Under the pieces are notes generated by a model. The model did no database searches. It worked only from the letters and a program-made list of their open reading frames with translations, and was not told where the DNA came from. This document shows positions 21,301 to 28,151 of a stretch of DNA of 64,000 nt, piece by piece (the stretch's first letter is position 1; the number at the start of each line of letters is the position of its first letter). The translations under genes and the position numbers were made by a program. Source of the stretch: Myxococcales bacterium (lineage in GTDB: Bacteria > Myxococcota_A > Polyangia > Polyangiales > Polyangiaceae). The stretch spans positions 248,001-312,000 of the forward strand of contig JADKKK010000034.1 in assembly GCA_016720545.1 (NCBI GenBank). Direction: 5' to 3'.

Positions 21301-21638
21301 TGGCCAAAGACCTCGCACGCAAGCAGCGCCAAGCCCTCGAGCGCATCGCTCCGTCACTCTCGGTCCCGAGCGGCGCGCCGGGTCCCATCGAGCCCCTCGT
21401 CGCCGCGCTGGCCTCGGCGGAGCTCCGGCTCGCGTACCTCCTCACGGGCGATCTCTTGTCGCTCATCGAGGAGCTCCGAACGCTCGACCCGATCCTCCAG
21501 ACCGCGAGCGACACGCCGGGCCGCGGGGCGCTGGCGGCCGTGCTCGACCACCCGTACGCGGGGGACGCGGCGCGGTTCGCGCTCGGCACCGAGGCGACGG
21601 CCCTCCGGCGCCGCGTGGGGGCGACGTGGGCCGGATGA
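15327..21638 (+). CDS. Giant TPR-repeat protein with Ala/Pro-rich N-terminal repeats
   Basis: A 2103-residue protein, apparently cytoplasmic: no signal peptide or membrane segment is seen. Residues about 1-370 are low complexity, Pro/Ala-rich, with a perfect 21-bp tandem repeat encoding LAAPPAP (15948-16214). From about residue 370 to the end it is built of TPR-like helical pairs, with recurring A.....A..LDP..A.A...L patterns. The C-terminal 350 residues lack obvious repeats and are not recognised. Proteins of this kind are common in Polyangia, probably as protein-interaction platforms; function is unknown. The ATG at 15327 is favoured because the extension from 15234 has Arg/Gly-rich, non-coding-looking sequence. 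The receptor-like kinase gene follows 67 bp downstream and may be co-transcribed. Confidence 0.85.
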   Translation: MAEAPKPGTPNVPPNAPPSSAEVDAIEVELDDPLSVDRLLEITGDSWSIDEQVGVLQEATRGPKPPPLPGTKGAKPGAATDARRPGPKSAGPPPLPPAASAAARARAALGDEGPSITAPRSAAPPPLPPGALSPSAAPPPLPAAAKASAPPPPLPGPASGRPPPLPASARGSRTSRRPGSIPDISHELTTLPIEVDVEVDLGPVPAGLAAPPAPLAAPPAPLAAPPAPLAAPPAPLAAPPAPLAAPPAPLAAPPAPLAAPPAPLAAPPAPLAAPPAPLAAPPAPLAAPPAPLAAPPPSPPHAALAAPPALPPPPAPLPPHPAQEARFRPSASGRGAEPRHGGRPSTAQRREAAPRGPAPPAEHATPLVRKLEARVRALEAADDQVGLLRAHIELAIVDETIGDETRANDHAERALLADPRSPTAHGFLRRRRFGAGLLSDALEHLEAELAGATSEAARVALLAERARLLAAEQPPSSDTRAAWEQVLVRAPHHAAALKGLEATLWEEANSRAGVAEYEALVAHLAALADAYAGQHDLSAWLHVERGLLLERRLGRPRAARNAFERALAIDPTIGAVRSALVRHVAATGDFGSLAILLEEEAALESEPCRASRLDVDAACIYRERLADDARAIYLLERAAARIPTEDSIDQRVLIELVELYEHGGQLADIIRVRALRVRYLREPALIAHERKQSAELREKLGDYDGAVTDVREAIELDPDDARLYDTLDQLLTSLGRHEERVTLWLGRAAESEAAQPRTRALARAAFVLERDLGRPDEAIVHLKAAWVATPGDPEVLEALSHLMGPSTAEAATGELRKLVELYTQAAQTARDPGRKVAFLEKVAMLWEELLGDPARAARTYERILDLEPGRRGAILGLHRTASRQGNDRALARALLAEAATCEIGADALSLKVRAAEALSRVDVARAVAVIDEVLAEDDAHAAGRALETRLHEGAGRWERVAESLRARIECATSVAEKVNLWLSLARICDVRLGDTGEAERALEAARALDPSHPLPPLEIPRVLRKSCKFERLRAALERLGDDAPTREERSRYFVRAAELDELRHDDDAGAARLYARALAETPEDIHVADRLERVLARRALASAPVRRHDDVRVDVEGLSPILDLLDARLQIARSHEEQLTLSFDLAALLVECGKDGPRAARLLATVLEVLPNHVPSLRLLEVLSRRNPSAAPLGQVLQREGSVFTDARARAGALWDLAWLEDWRGRSTRPEASATYASLLELDPTDACALEALVRREHGAARRGDAYARRAVKTCLNALCSLSTEDAPIVALLLRLGLLTEAESLETGEERLASRALERFRAALDIDPTSVTAAMSLARLSARLGDPGGALSAAVALAELEESPQLRAAHLVAAAELLLATDPREDEAAAGASALGPAEDRAERAGAHLEAAIAADPNSRAAISLLANVRRAQEQAERLVDVFFPALSRATDAEAIVLLGTETAKVARDELRELTLAIDAMRKVREVAPNSIPSLLMLAELCITQRAWPEAIDALEDAYNRSREPAPRLTALFALASVFERVLARPEDAEGALRRALAVDPENARALRALVHRLVAKQTELGPTGEPPQKLPIRLEIASLLERLAAATAEHDKKSEIFLQLAEVRGSVKDARAAERAIIEALAHTPGHPKAEERFERFYRGGDGELDAVGYARGLTALIGRGEALGRPDATWYFRLGKVEASELSRLKDAATRLRQAFQRDPELHDARVELAACLARLGAHDEAGATVLAMLTPSARPLVSATDTSGALEILERSLSSDRRPEEAIVASELRALMGDLDEGRRGWLRARRLGPLGSHHMPLDRAALFAHVVPEAARHPLTDVAAAVFGLEGRMLRGDLADVGLTPRDRIGKRSGHPLRALLERLGKALGLGDVELAVAATPAQGRRVRVLCQDVPWIVVPLSLVEASEPVQLAALARAVGRIALAVPWLEELPPRHALAYLIACARQVVPGYGRGGDDGALQPLVAQYEAAVAKDLARKQRQALERIAPSLSVPSGAPGPIEPLVAALASAELRLAYLLTGDLLSLIEELRTLDPILQTASDTPGRGALAAVLDHPYAGDAARFALGTEATALRRRVGATWAG
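15948..16214 (+). repeat. 21-bp tandem repeat, 12.7 copies
   Basis: The unit CTCGCCGCTCCCCCGGCCCC plus G repeats twelve times without a difference, including third codon positions, and then a partial copy. It keeps the frame and encodes LAAPPAP. The lack of synonymous drift points to recent expansion by slippage or unequal exchange, so length probably varies between strains. Confidence 0.95.
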
Positions 21639-21705
21639 CCGACGGGGACACGTGCACAGGCGCAAATTCCCATCTACAGGCTACGGTGAGGGGGACTGAT
21701 CCGTG

Positions 21706-24375
21706 ATGCATATCGGCGACAAGGTAGGGAAATACGAGCTCCTTTACCCCATCGGTGAGGGGGGAATGGGCGAGGTGTGGGTGGGGCGCCTGCGTTCGCT
21801 CGGCGGCTTCGAGTCGTACGTCGCCATCAAGGTGATCCACGGGCGCTTCGCCCGCGAGAAGCGCTTCCGCGACATGTTCCTCGACGAGGCCCGTGTCTCG
21901 GCGCTGATCTCCCACCCCAACGTCGTGAGCACGCAGGACGTCGCCGTCGAGGGCGACATGCTCTACCAGGTCATGGAATACGTCGACGGCGACGCGCTGG
22001 CGGGGCTCCAGGCATCCATGACGGAGCACAACGAGCGCATGCCGGTCCCCGTGGCGCTCCGCATCGCCGCCGACGTGTGCGCCGGCCTCCACGCGGCGCA
22101 CGAGCTCCGCGGGCCCGACGGGCGCCCCCGCGGGATCGTTCACCGCGACGTGTCGCCACAGAACATTCTGGTCGGCGCGAACGGCGCGGTGAAGCTCATC
22201 GATTTCGGTGTCGCGCTCATGCAAGATCGCCTCGCCGAGGACTCGCAGGGCACCCTGAAAGGCAAGCTCCGCTACATGCCACCGGAGCAGGCCACGGGCG
22301 CGAAGGTCGATCGGCGCGCCGACGTCTACGCCCTCGGGGCGGTGCTGTACGAGATGGTCGCGGGCTACCTCCCCTTCGACGATCGCACGGAGGCCGTCTA
22401 CTTTCGGGCGCTCATCCAGGGCGACGCCCCGGCGCCGCTGCCCCCCGAGATCCCGCAGGACGTCGCCGACGTGATCGCGCGCGCGATGGCGACGAACAAG
22501 GAGGACCGCTACGCGACGACGGAGCAGATGGGCGATGACCTCGGCGTGATCCTTCGCAAACGCCCTGCGAACATCGCATCGTTCGTCGAAATCCACCTCT
22601 CGCCCCACGCGCAGCGTCGGCGGACGGCGATCAAGGAAAGCGCCGCGGACGCCGTGGGCGCGACCAGCCCGGCCCTCGCCCTCGGCGATCGCGGCCAGCA
22701 GAGCACGGAGCCCGAGGGGGCGGCGCCCGCGGAGCGGGTTCCGCCTGCGCCCGCAGCCGCGAGCGCGCCCGATCTGAATCGCTCGGTCTCACTCTCCCTG
22801 GCGTACCCGACACCGGGCCCGATGGAGCTGTCGACGGCCGACTTCATGACCGGCTCGCACGACGCGACCGACGGCACAGGGCGCGGGGCGCACGCGCCCT
22901 CTCTCGACGTGCCGTCTCTGGACGTGCCCGCCGCCCGGGCCCCGGCCCCCGCGCGACCGCGGCCCGCGGCCGCGCTCGAGCTCGAAACGGAAGACCCCCG
23001 CGTCTCGGGCCGCGACCTCCAGCTCGGCGGCCCGCCCCCCCACGATCTCGACGACCCCACGCGCGCGCGCACGCGCGGGCACGCGCGTCCGAGCCCCGCG
23101 GCTCCGCCCGCGCGCGGCACCCCGTTCGTCACGGGCGCCGTCGGTGTGATCCGGGAGGCACCCCGCGAAGGCCCGAAGCTCGGGCGGGCGCTCGCGATCC
23201 TCGGGGTGGTCGTCGCGATCGTCGTCGCGGGGGTCCTCGCGGCGCCCGCCGTGGCGAAGGTGCGCATCACCCGGGCGGCGGCGGCGAGGGGCCTCGACCT
23301 CGAGATAGAGCGCGCCAAGGTGAGCTTCTCTGGCATCGAGCTGGAGCGCGTCCACGCCACGGGCGCCGGGTTGCCCCTCAAGACCGCGACGGCCGAGCGC
23401 GTCCATATCTCGTTCAGCGGGAACATGGGCATCGAGGGCCTCCAGGTCTCCATGCTGGGCGCGGCGAAGGATCTCCCCGCGGCGCTCGATCGGCTCGGCG
23501 CGGACAGCGCGGGCACCTACGAGCTCGAGGCGACCGGCGTCCAGATCGAGTGGCGCGAGCCGTTCGGCAAGGGCACGATCCTCGAGACCCACGACTGCAG
23601 GTTCGGCCTCGCCCACCAAGAGGGCGTGAGCGAGGTGCGTGGCCTGAGGCTGTACTCCGCAGACCTCACCCTGCGCGCCCCCCAGGGCAAGGCGGGACCG
23701 TTCACGCTCAACATCGACGAGAGCGAGGCGCGGCGACGCGCGCGGCTCGTGTTCGAGCCGGGCAAGCTCGAGGGACCGAACGTCTTCCTCATCCTCGGCG
23801 GGACGACCGCCACGACCCACGTCAACGCGCGGATCCCTCGCACGACCCTCTCAGCGCTCCGAGTTCCCGCGCCGTTCGTTGGGCTCCCCGCGGGGGTCGA
23901 CCCGACGCTCGAGGTGAACGCTGGCGTCTCGTTCGAGCCCGACGGGCGCGTGCGCGGCGAAGGCAAGGCGATGGTGGCGGGCCTCGCCCTCGCCGGCAAC
24001 CGCGCGAAGACGCCGCTCGAGCTCGACTTCTCCCTGGTCGGCAACAGCGGGAAGCCGGTCGAGATCTCGCGGGGGGTGGCGACCTACGGCCCCATCACCG
24101 GCACGTTCGGAGGGCAGTTCACCCGCGATCCCGTGCGCGGCGAGCTGCGCTTTGCCTCGCGGGCGCTCCCCTGTCGCTCGTTCGTCGCGGCGGAGGCGCG
24201 GGCCAGCCTCGGCGCCGCCGGCGCGCTCGCGGCCGAGCTGTTCAACAACGTCGTGCCGGTGACCGGCGCGGTGAACGTGAAGGGCACGGTCGCGTTCGAT
24301 CCGCTCGAGCTCGGGGCGGCGAAGGTCTCGTTCGACGTGAAGGACACGTGCGGCGTCGCCTTGTTCCGCCCCTAG
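21706..24375 (+). CDS. Transmembrane Ser/Thr protein kinase with AsmA/GspN-like outer domain
   Basis: An 889-residue receptor-like kinase. Residues 1-290 form a Hanks-type kinase: GEGGMGEVW (glycine loop), VAIKVI (ATP Lys), VHRDVSPQNIL (catalytic Asp), LIDFGVAL (Mg loop), LRYMPPEQ and DVYALGAVLYEM. A Pro/Ala-rich juxtamembrane region runs to about 490, then one membrane helix (ALAILGVVVAIVVAGVLAA, about 495-515). The last 370 residues are rich in beta strands with F.G..L......G and layered GLQVSM or GVATYG segments, like AsmA/GspN-type envelope proteins; that assignment is by look only. The ATG at 21706 is preferred to the adjacent GTG at 21703. Its stop codon TAG lies inside the left terminal repeat of the MITE-like element that follows. 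Confidence 0.88.
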   Translation: MHIGDKVGKYELLYPIGEGGMGEVWVGRLRSLGGFESYVAIKVIHGRFAREKRFRDMFLDEARVSALISHPNVVSTQDVAVEGDMLYQVMEYVDGDALAGLQASMTEHNERMPVPVALRIAADVCAGLHAAHELRGPDGRPRGIVHRDVSPQNILVGANGAVKLIDFGVALMQDRLAEDSQGTLKGKLRYMPPEQATGAKVDRRADVYALGAVLYEMVAGYLPFDDRTEAVYFRALIQGDAPAPLPPEIPQDVADVIARAMATNKEDRYATTEQMGDDLGVILRKRPANIASFVEIHLSPHAQRRRTAIKESAADAVGATSPALALGDRGQQSTEPEGAAPAERVPPAPAAASAPDLNRSVSLSLAYPTPGPMELSTADFMTGSHDATDGTGRGAHAPSLDVPSLDVPAARAPAPARPRPAAALELETEDPRVSGRDLQLGGPPPHDLDDPTRARTRGHARPSPAAPPARGTPFVTGAVGVIREAPREGPKLGRALAILGVVVAIVVAGVLAAPAVAKVRITRAAAARGLDLEIERAKVSFSGIELERVHATGAGLPLKTATAERVHISFSGNMGIEGLQVSMLGAAKDLPAALDRLGADSAGTYELEATGVQIEWREPFGKGTILETHDCRFGLAHQEGVSEVRGLRLYSADLTLRAPQGKAGPFTLNIDESEARRRARLVFEPGKLEGPNVFLILGGTTATTHVNARIPRTTLSALRVPAPFVGLPAGVDPTLEVNAGVSFEPDGRVRGEGKAMVAGLALAGNRAKTPLELDFSLVGNSGKPVEISRGVATYGPITGTFGGQFTRDPVRGELRFASRALPCRSFVAAEARASLGAAGALAAELFNNVVPVTGAVNVKGTVAFDPLELGAAKVSFDVKDTCGVALFRP

Positions 24376-24551
24376 CAGCCTGTTGATAAACGGACCGAGC
24401 CCGCGCGTCGTCCGCGCGGCATCGGGCAAGGCGCGATCCGAGGAGCCCGCGGAGCCTGCTTTTGCAGGTGAGCAGGCACCGGAGGATCGCAACGAAGCCC
24501 GTACCGATGCGGCGGCGCGGGGGCGACGGGAGTTTATCAACGGGCTGCTGG
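24372..24551. mobile_element. MITE-like palindromic element, complete copy
   Basis: 180 bp bounded by inverted terminal repeats with consensus CYAGCAGCCYGTTGATAAAC: left 24372-24391, right 24532-24551 as its complement. Inside are nested pairings: GCGATCC (24433-24439) with GGATCGC (24484-24490), and a tight hairpin CCTGC-TTTT-GCAGG (24455-24468). It has no coding capacity. A related, left-truncated copy lies at 54942-55076. The first bases supply the TAG stop of the kinase gene, which suggests that the element inserted at, or replaced, the end of that gene. Confidence 0.75.
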
Positions 24552-24679
24552 AGCGCCGAACCGCTTGATTCGGTCGCTGCGCTCCAGCGCTCGGCGTCGC
24601 CAAGACCCCTGCGCCGCCTTGGCAAGCCGTGTGGATCGTTTCTCCCCTTCCCGCCGCGGCAGAAGTTGCTAAAGAGGGC

Positions 24680-24716
24680 GTCCCTCGATTTCCGAGGGAC
24701 CCCACTCCGGAGAGTG
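24680..24716 (+). promoter_or_regulatory. Two hairpins covering the ribosome site of the 24719 gene
   Basis: Hairpin 1 is a perfect 8-bp stem, GTCCCTCG (24680-24687) with CGAGGGAC (24693-24700), loop ATTTC. Hairpin 2 is CACTC (24703-24707) with GAGTG (24712-24716), loop CGGA. The only Shine-Dalgarno-like sequence, GGAGAG (24709-24714), lies in the loop and right arm of hairpin 2, so folding could limit translation. Confidence 0.45.
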
Positions 24717-24718
24717 TC

Positions 24719-24934
24719 ATGCGTGGTTTCCTGAGCCCTGCCCTTCGCCTCAACCCGACCGAGCTCCAGGCGCGCTTCGCCGGCTACTCGCGCGGGCGCC
24801 GCGCCAAGCTCGCCGCGGTGGCCCAGACCACCCTCATCAAGGCCGATCAGTGGGCCCGCGGCGGCTCGGTCGACGCCCCCATCGCCGACGCGCTCTCGGC
24901 CGCCGTGACGCAGCCCAAGCCGAAGAAGAAGTGA
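24719..24934 (+). CDS. Small basic hypothetical protein
   Basis: A 71-residue protein starting MRGFLSPALRLNPTELQ and ending in the basic tail PKPKKK. It is Ala/Arg/Lys-rich, with no signal peptide, and is likely helical in the middle (RRAKLAAVAQTTLIKADQW). The family is not recognised; nucleic-acid binding is possible from charge alone. The ATG is supported by the GGAGAG just upstream, which is itself embedded in a hairpin. The next gene, an ECF-type sigma factor, starts 198 bp downstream, so shared transcription is possible but unproven. Confidence 0.65.
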   Translation: MRGFLSPALRLNPTELQARFAGYSRGRRAKLAAVAQTTLIKADQWARGGSVDAPIADALSAAVTQPKPKKK

Positions 24935-25132
24935 CCGGACCCGAGTCCGAGGGCGCCACCGGAGGCGCCTGAAGCTCCGAGGCCTCGCTCTCGGCGGCGC
25001 TGCTGCGCGCGCTGGTCGAGCCCTGCAGCGTCGACGCCTGAACGCCTCCACCGCACATCCACCTACAATTCGACGGGCGCGAGGCGGCGGTGGTGATCGC
25101 TTTCCGTTGCAGGGCCCACGAACTCAGGGACG

Positions 25133-25762
25133 ATGTCCTTGCCCATGTTGGCCCCTCCCCAACCAGCGCCGCTCGACCCTGAAAAGGCGGCGATGCTGGA
25201 GCTCGCCCGCGAGGCGGCTGCCGGCGACGGCCGGGCGACCGCGCAGCTGCTGCGCGCGGTCGCGCCGCTCGTGACTCGGGTGGTCCGCGCGGTGCTGGGC
25301 GGTGGCCACCCCGACGTCGCCGACGTCGTACAGCAGTCGCTCATCGGCCTCGTCCGCGCCCTCCCCGCGTTCCGCGGCGACTGCGCCCCGGAGGGGTACG
25401 CTCAGACTATCGCGATGCGCACGGCGCTCCTCGCACGGCGCCGCACGCGCGTCGACCGGTCGCGCCGCGACGACGACTCCGAGACCGACGCCGCCCCGTG
25501 CCCCAACGAGACCCCCGAGCAGGACGCCCTCACCACCCGACGCCGGGCGCTGCTGCGCGAGCTCCTCGCCGAGCTCCCCGTCGAGCAAGCCGAGGCCCTC
25601 GGCCTTCGCATCGTGCTCGGCTGGTCGCTCGACGAGGTCGCGACCGCGGCCGGCGCGCCGCTGAACACGATTCGTAGCCGGCTCCGCCTCGCGAAGGAGG
25701 CCCTTCGGCGCCGCATCGAGGCGGCACCTGATCTCTTGGCCGCGCTGGAGGTGGGAGCATGA
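25133..25762 (+). CDS. ECF-type RNA polymerase sigma factor
   Basis: A 209-residue sigma-70 family protein. Region 2 is at about residues 28-95: HPDVADVVQQSLIGLVRALPAF is the RpoD-box-like part. Region 4, a helix-turn-helix, is at about 145-200: ELPVEQAEALGLRIVLGWSLDEVA followed by NTIRSRLRLAKEALRR. The start could be ATG 25133 or 25145; neither has a strong ribosome site. The stop overlaps the next gene as ATGA, and that gene carries an anti-sigma-like zinc motif, so the pair is a sigma/anti-sigma module. It probably controls its own four-gene operon as well as other targets. Confidence 0.88.
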   Translation: MSLPMLAPPQPAPLDPEKAAMLELAREAAAGDGRATAQLLRAVAPLVTRVVRAVLGGGHPDVADVVQQSLIGLVRALPAFRGDCAPEGYAQTIAMRTALLARRRTRVDRSRRDDDSETDAAPCPNETPEQDALTTRRRALLRELLAELPVEQAEALGLRIVLGWSLDEVATAAGAPLNTIRSRLRLAKEALRRRIEAAPDLLAALEVGA

Positions 25763-26943
25763 GCCTCACGCAGCTTCATCCGGAAGACCTGTTCGACAAG
25801 GAGGCGCGAGGCGCGCTCACCACCGACGAGCGAGCGCGGCTCGAGCTGCACGTCGCTCAGTGCGCGCCCTGCAAGCTCGAGCGCCTCCTGCGCGCCGACT
25901 TCGAGGCCGAGAACGAGGCGCCGCTCTCCTACTCGGATCTCGTCGCGGGGGCGCTCGGCGCGGTCGGCGCGCAGCACGCGGCTCAGCGGGCGCCCCACGC
26001 TGGAGCGCCGGAAGTGCCCGAGCTGGGCGAGGCCCCCGAGGCGCCCGCGCCCATCGAGGCGAAGCCCAAGCGGCGGTCGAGCACCGCCTGGCGTCGCGTC
26101 GCCCTGCTGATGGCTGCCGCCTTCGCGCTCGTGTGCACCGCGGCGGTCGCGTCGCCGCAAGGGCGCTCGTTCGTGCGACGCGCGGGCACGCTCTTGTCGT
26201 CGGGCGAGGACATCCGCGATCGTGAGGCGACCCCCCGGGATCCCGTGAAGGTCGCGACTTCTCCGCTTAATCCGACGGTGCACGGCGCGGCCGCCCGAGC
26301 GGTGACGCCGGCCCTCCCCGAGGCGCCCAGCGCGCCCGAGTCCCCGGTGAACGCGCTCGTGGCTCCGGTCGCTCCGGTCGCGGCTCCCCTCGCTCCCGCC
26401 GCTCCCGCCGCTCCCGCCACTCCCGCCACTCCCGCCGGACGGGCCGCGCCCGCGGGCCAGACCGCGGGCGCGCACCACCCGAGCGCCACGCTCGCAGCGA
26501 GCCTGGCGAGCGCCGGCCCGACGCGGACCGTCGCCGCGCCGGCGCCCGCACCGGAGCCCGTGGCGGACGCGGCGGCGCTCTTCGCGCTCGCCAATACGCG
26601 GCGGAGCGCCGGCGACGTCGCGGGCAGCCTCGCGGCGTACCGCGAGCTCACGAGCCGCTATCCGGCGAGCCGAGAGGCCGCCACGGCTCACGCGCTCTCT
26701 GGGCGCGTCCTGCTCGCGAGCCGTGACGCCGGCGGCGCCCTGGCAGAGTTCGACGCGTACCTGCGCACGGGCCGAGGCGAGCTCCGTGAGGAGGCGATGG
26801 TCGGGCGCGGACGCGCCCTTGGGCTCCAGAATCTCCACGAGGCCGAGGCCAACGCGTGGCGGGCGCTCCTCGCCGCGTACCCGTCCTCCGCGTCGGCCGA
26901 GCACGCGCGCCTCCGCGTCCAGGGCCTGAGCGGCGCTCGCTGA
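25759..26943 (+). CDS. Membrane anti-sigma factor with periplasmic TPR-like domain
   Basis: A 394-residue single-pass protein. The N-terminus has a zinc-type anti-sigma pattern, H-x3-C-x2-C in LHVAQCAPCKLERLL (about residues 31-41). A membrane helix is at about 114-132 (VALLMAAAFALVCTAAVA). A Pro/Ala-rich spacer with APA/APV runs follows, and the C-terminal 130 residues are TPR/YbgF-like (AALFALANTRRSAGDVAGSL). The arrangement fits an envelope sensor whose cytoplasmic part holds the sigma factor encoded just upstream with an ATGA overlap. The TPR end may bind envelope partners, perhaps the products of the two genes downstream. The stop overlaps the next start (TGATG). Confidence 0.82.
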   Translation: MSLTQLHPEDLFDKEARGALTTDERARLELHVAQCAPCKLERLLRADFEAENEAPLSYSDLVAGALGAVGAQHAAQRAPHAGAPEVPELGEAPEAPAPIEAKPKRRSSTAWRRVALLMAAAFALVCTAAVASPQGRSFVRRAGTLLSSGEDIRDREATPRDPVKVATSPLNPTVHGAAARAVTPALPEAPSAPESPVNALVAPVAPVAAPLAPAAPAAPATPATPAGRAAPAGQTAGAHHPSATLAASLASAGPTRTVAAPAPAPEPVADAAALFALANTRRSAGDVAGSLAAYRELTSRYPASREAATAHALSGRVLLASRDAGGALAEFDAYLRTGRGELREEAMVGRGRALGLQNLHEAEANAWRALLAAYPSSASAEHARLRVQGLSGAR

Positions 26944-28151
26944 TGACCGCGAGGCTTCGCGGAGCGCGCTTGACGCTCCTCGGCCTCGCGATCGGCGGCG
27001 TCGCCGTCGGGCCTTTCGCGCGCCCCCTCGACTGGGAGGCGCGCGCGGCCGAGCGCCCCGCGCGGCCCGCGCGCATCATCGTCGAAGTGGCGCGCGGCCA
27101 GGGGGCGGCGCGCGAGCAGGAAGAGGCCGTCGTGCGCGGGGTGGTCCGCGTCGGGGCCGAGGTCGACCTCGTCCGCGTGGAGCAAGCGCCCAGGCTCGGG
27201 GGGCCACGCTTTGCGCGGATCTTGGTCCGGGCTGGCGATGGGAAGGTCGAGCTCGACTTCACCCTCGACGGCGCGGCAGCAGGCCCGCTGGCGACGCGAG
27301 CGCTCGCGCGCACGGGCTCGGCCGCAGTCCAGAGCGAGGAGCTCGCGCTCGCGGTCGAGTCGGCCTTGGAGTCGGCCCTCGACGCCGCCTACGAGCGCGC
27401 GAGACCACCGCCACCCCCTTCGGCGTCCGCGCCAGCCGCCCCGTCAGCGTCGGCTCCGTCACCCCCCGCACCGCCCCCTTCGGCGCCCGCGCCACCGAAG
27501 GCGACCGAGCCGCGCGAGCCGACCGGGCTCGCTCTGCTCGCGGGCGTGCACGGTGGCGTGGGCACCTTCGCCCAGAGCGCCAGCGCCGTGGGGCGGATCG
27601 GCGCCGAGGTCTCACTCGCGAGGCGCAGCCCACGCCGCCCCTCGCTCGGACTCCGTGTAGGTTACACCCCCGGGTTCGACGCTGGCGAGCGACGCGCCGA
27701 GGCCCACGCGAGCGCGGTGAGCCTGCGCCTCCTGCCCTCCGCGATGATCCTCGACAGCCCGCTCGCGTCGCTCGGTCTGGGGCTCGGCGTTGGGGTCGAT
27801 CTGATCTCGGTGAACGGGACCTCTGGTGTGAATGGCGCCGGCCTCGCCAAGAGCCCGATCTTCGCCGATCCCGTCGTGTCGCCGACGGTGATGGCCCGCC
27901 TGCCTCTCTCGCCGCTGCTCACCGTGACCGGGAGCTTCGCGGTCGACGTCGGGTTCCGCTCGCTCCACTGGATCGCGACCGAAGGCGGACGATCGACCGA
28001 AGTGTTCGCCCCATCGCACGCTCGCCCGATCGGCCTGCTCGGCCTCGAGCTCGCCCTCTGGGACAGCGCGCGCGACAACACGAGGGACAACACGCGAGAC
28101 AACGCTCGCGACGAGGCGTCGGCCAACACGCCCGAACCGAGGACGCCATGA
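26943..28151 (+). CDS. Envelope-associated hypothetical protein, third gene of the sigma operon
   Basis: A 402-residue protein starting MTARLRGARLTLLGLAIGG, probably with an N-terminal signal. Residues about 35-150 contain RPARIIVEVARGQGAAREQE and an alpha/beta-like region. A Pro/Ser/Ala linker follows (about 155-190), then about 180 residues of alternating strands (GLRVGYTPGFDAGER, LGLGLGVGVDLISVNG, FAVDVGFRSLHWIA) that suggest an outer-membrane barrel. The tail holds a short repeat, RDNTRDNTRDNARDEA. The family is not recognised. Overlaps on both sides (TGATG before, ATGA after) tie it to the sigma/anti-sigma pair. Confidence 0.75.
   Translation: MTARLRGARLTLLGLAIGGVAVGPFARPLDWEARAAERPARPARIIVEVARGQGAAREQEEAVVRGVVRVGAEVDLVRVEQAPRLGGPRFARILVRAGDGKVELDFTLDGAAAGPLATRALARTGSAAVQSEELALAVESALESALDAAYERARPPPPPSASAPAAPSASAPSPPAPPPSAPAPPKATEPREPTGLALLAGVHGGVGTFAQSASAVGRIGAEVSLARRSPRRPSLGLRVGYTPGFDAGERRAEAHASAVSLRLLPSAMILDSPLASLGLGLGVGVDLISVNGTSGVNGAGLAKSPIFADPVVSPTVMARLPLSPLLTVTGSFAVDVGFRSLHWIATEGGRSTEVFAPSHARPIGLLGLELALWDSARDNTRDNTRDNARDEASANTPEPRTP

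Noticed and set aside
24935..25132. GGCGCC-ACCGGA-GGCGCC hairpin as terminator after the small basic gene
   Set aside because: Stem only 6 bp and no T-run; cannot be separated from background in such GC-rich DNA.
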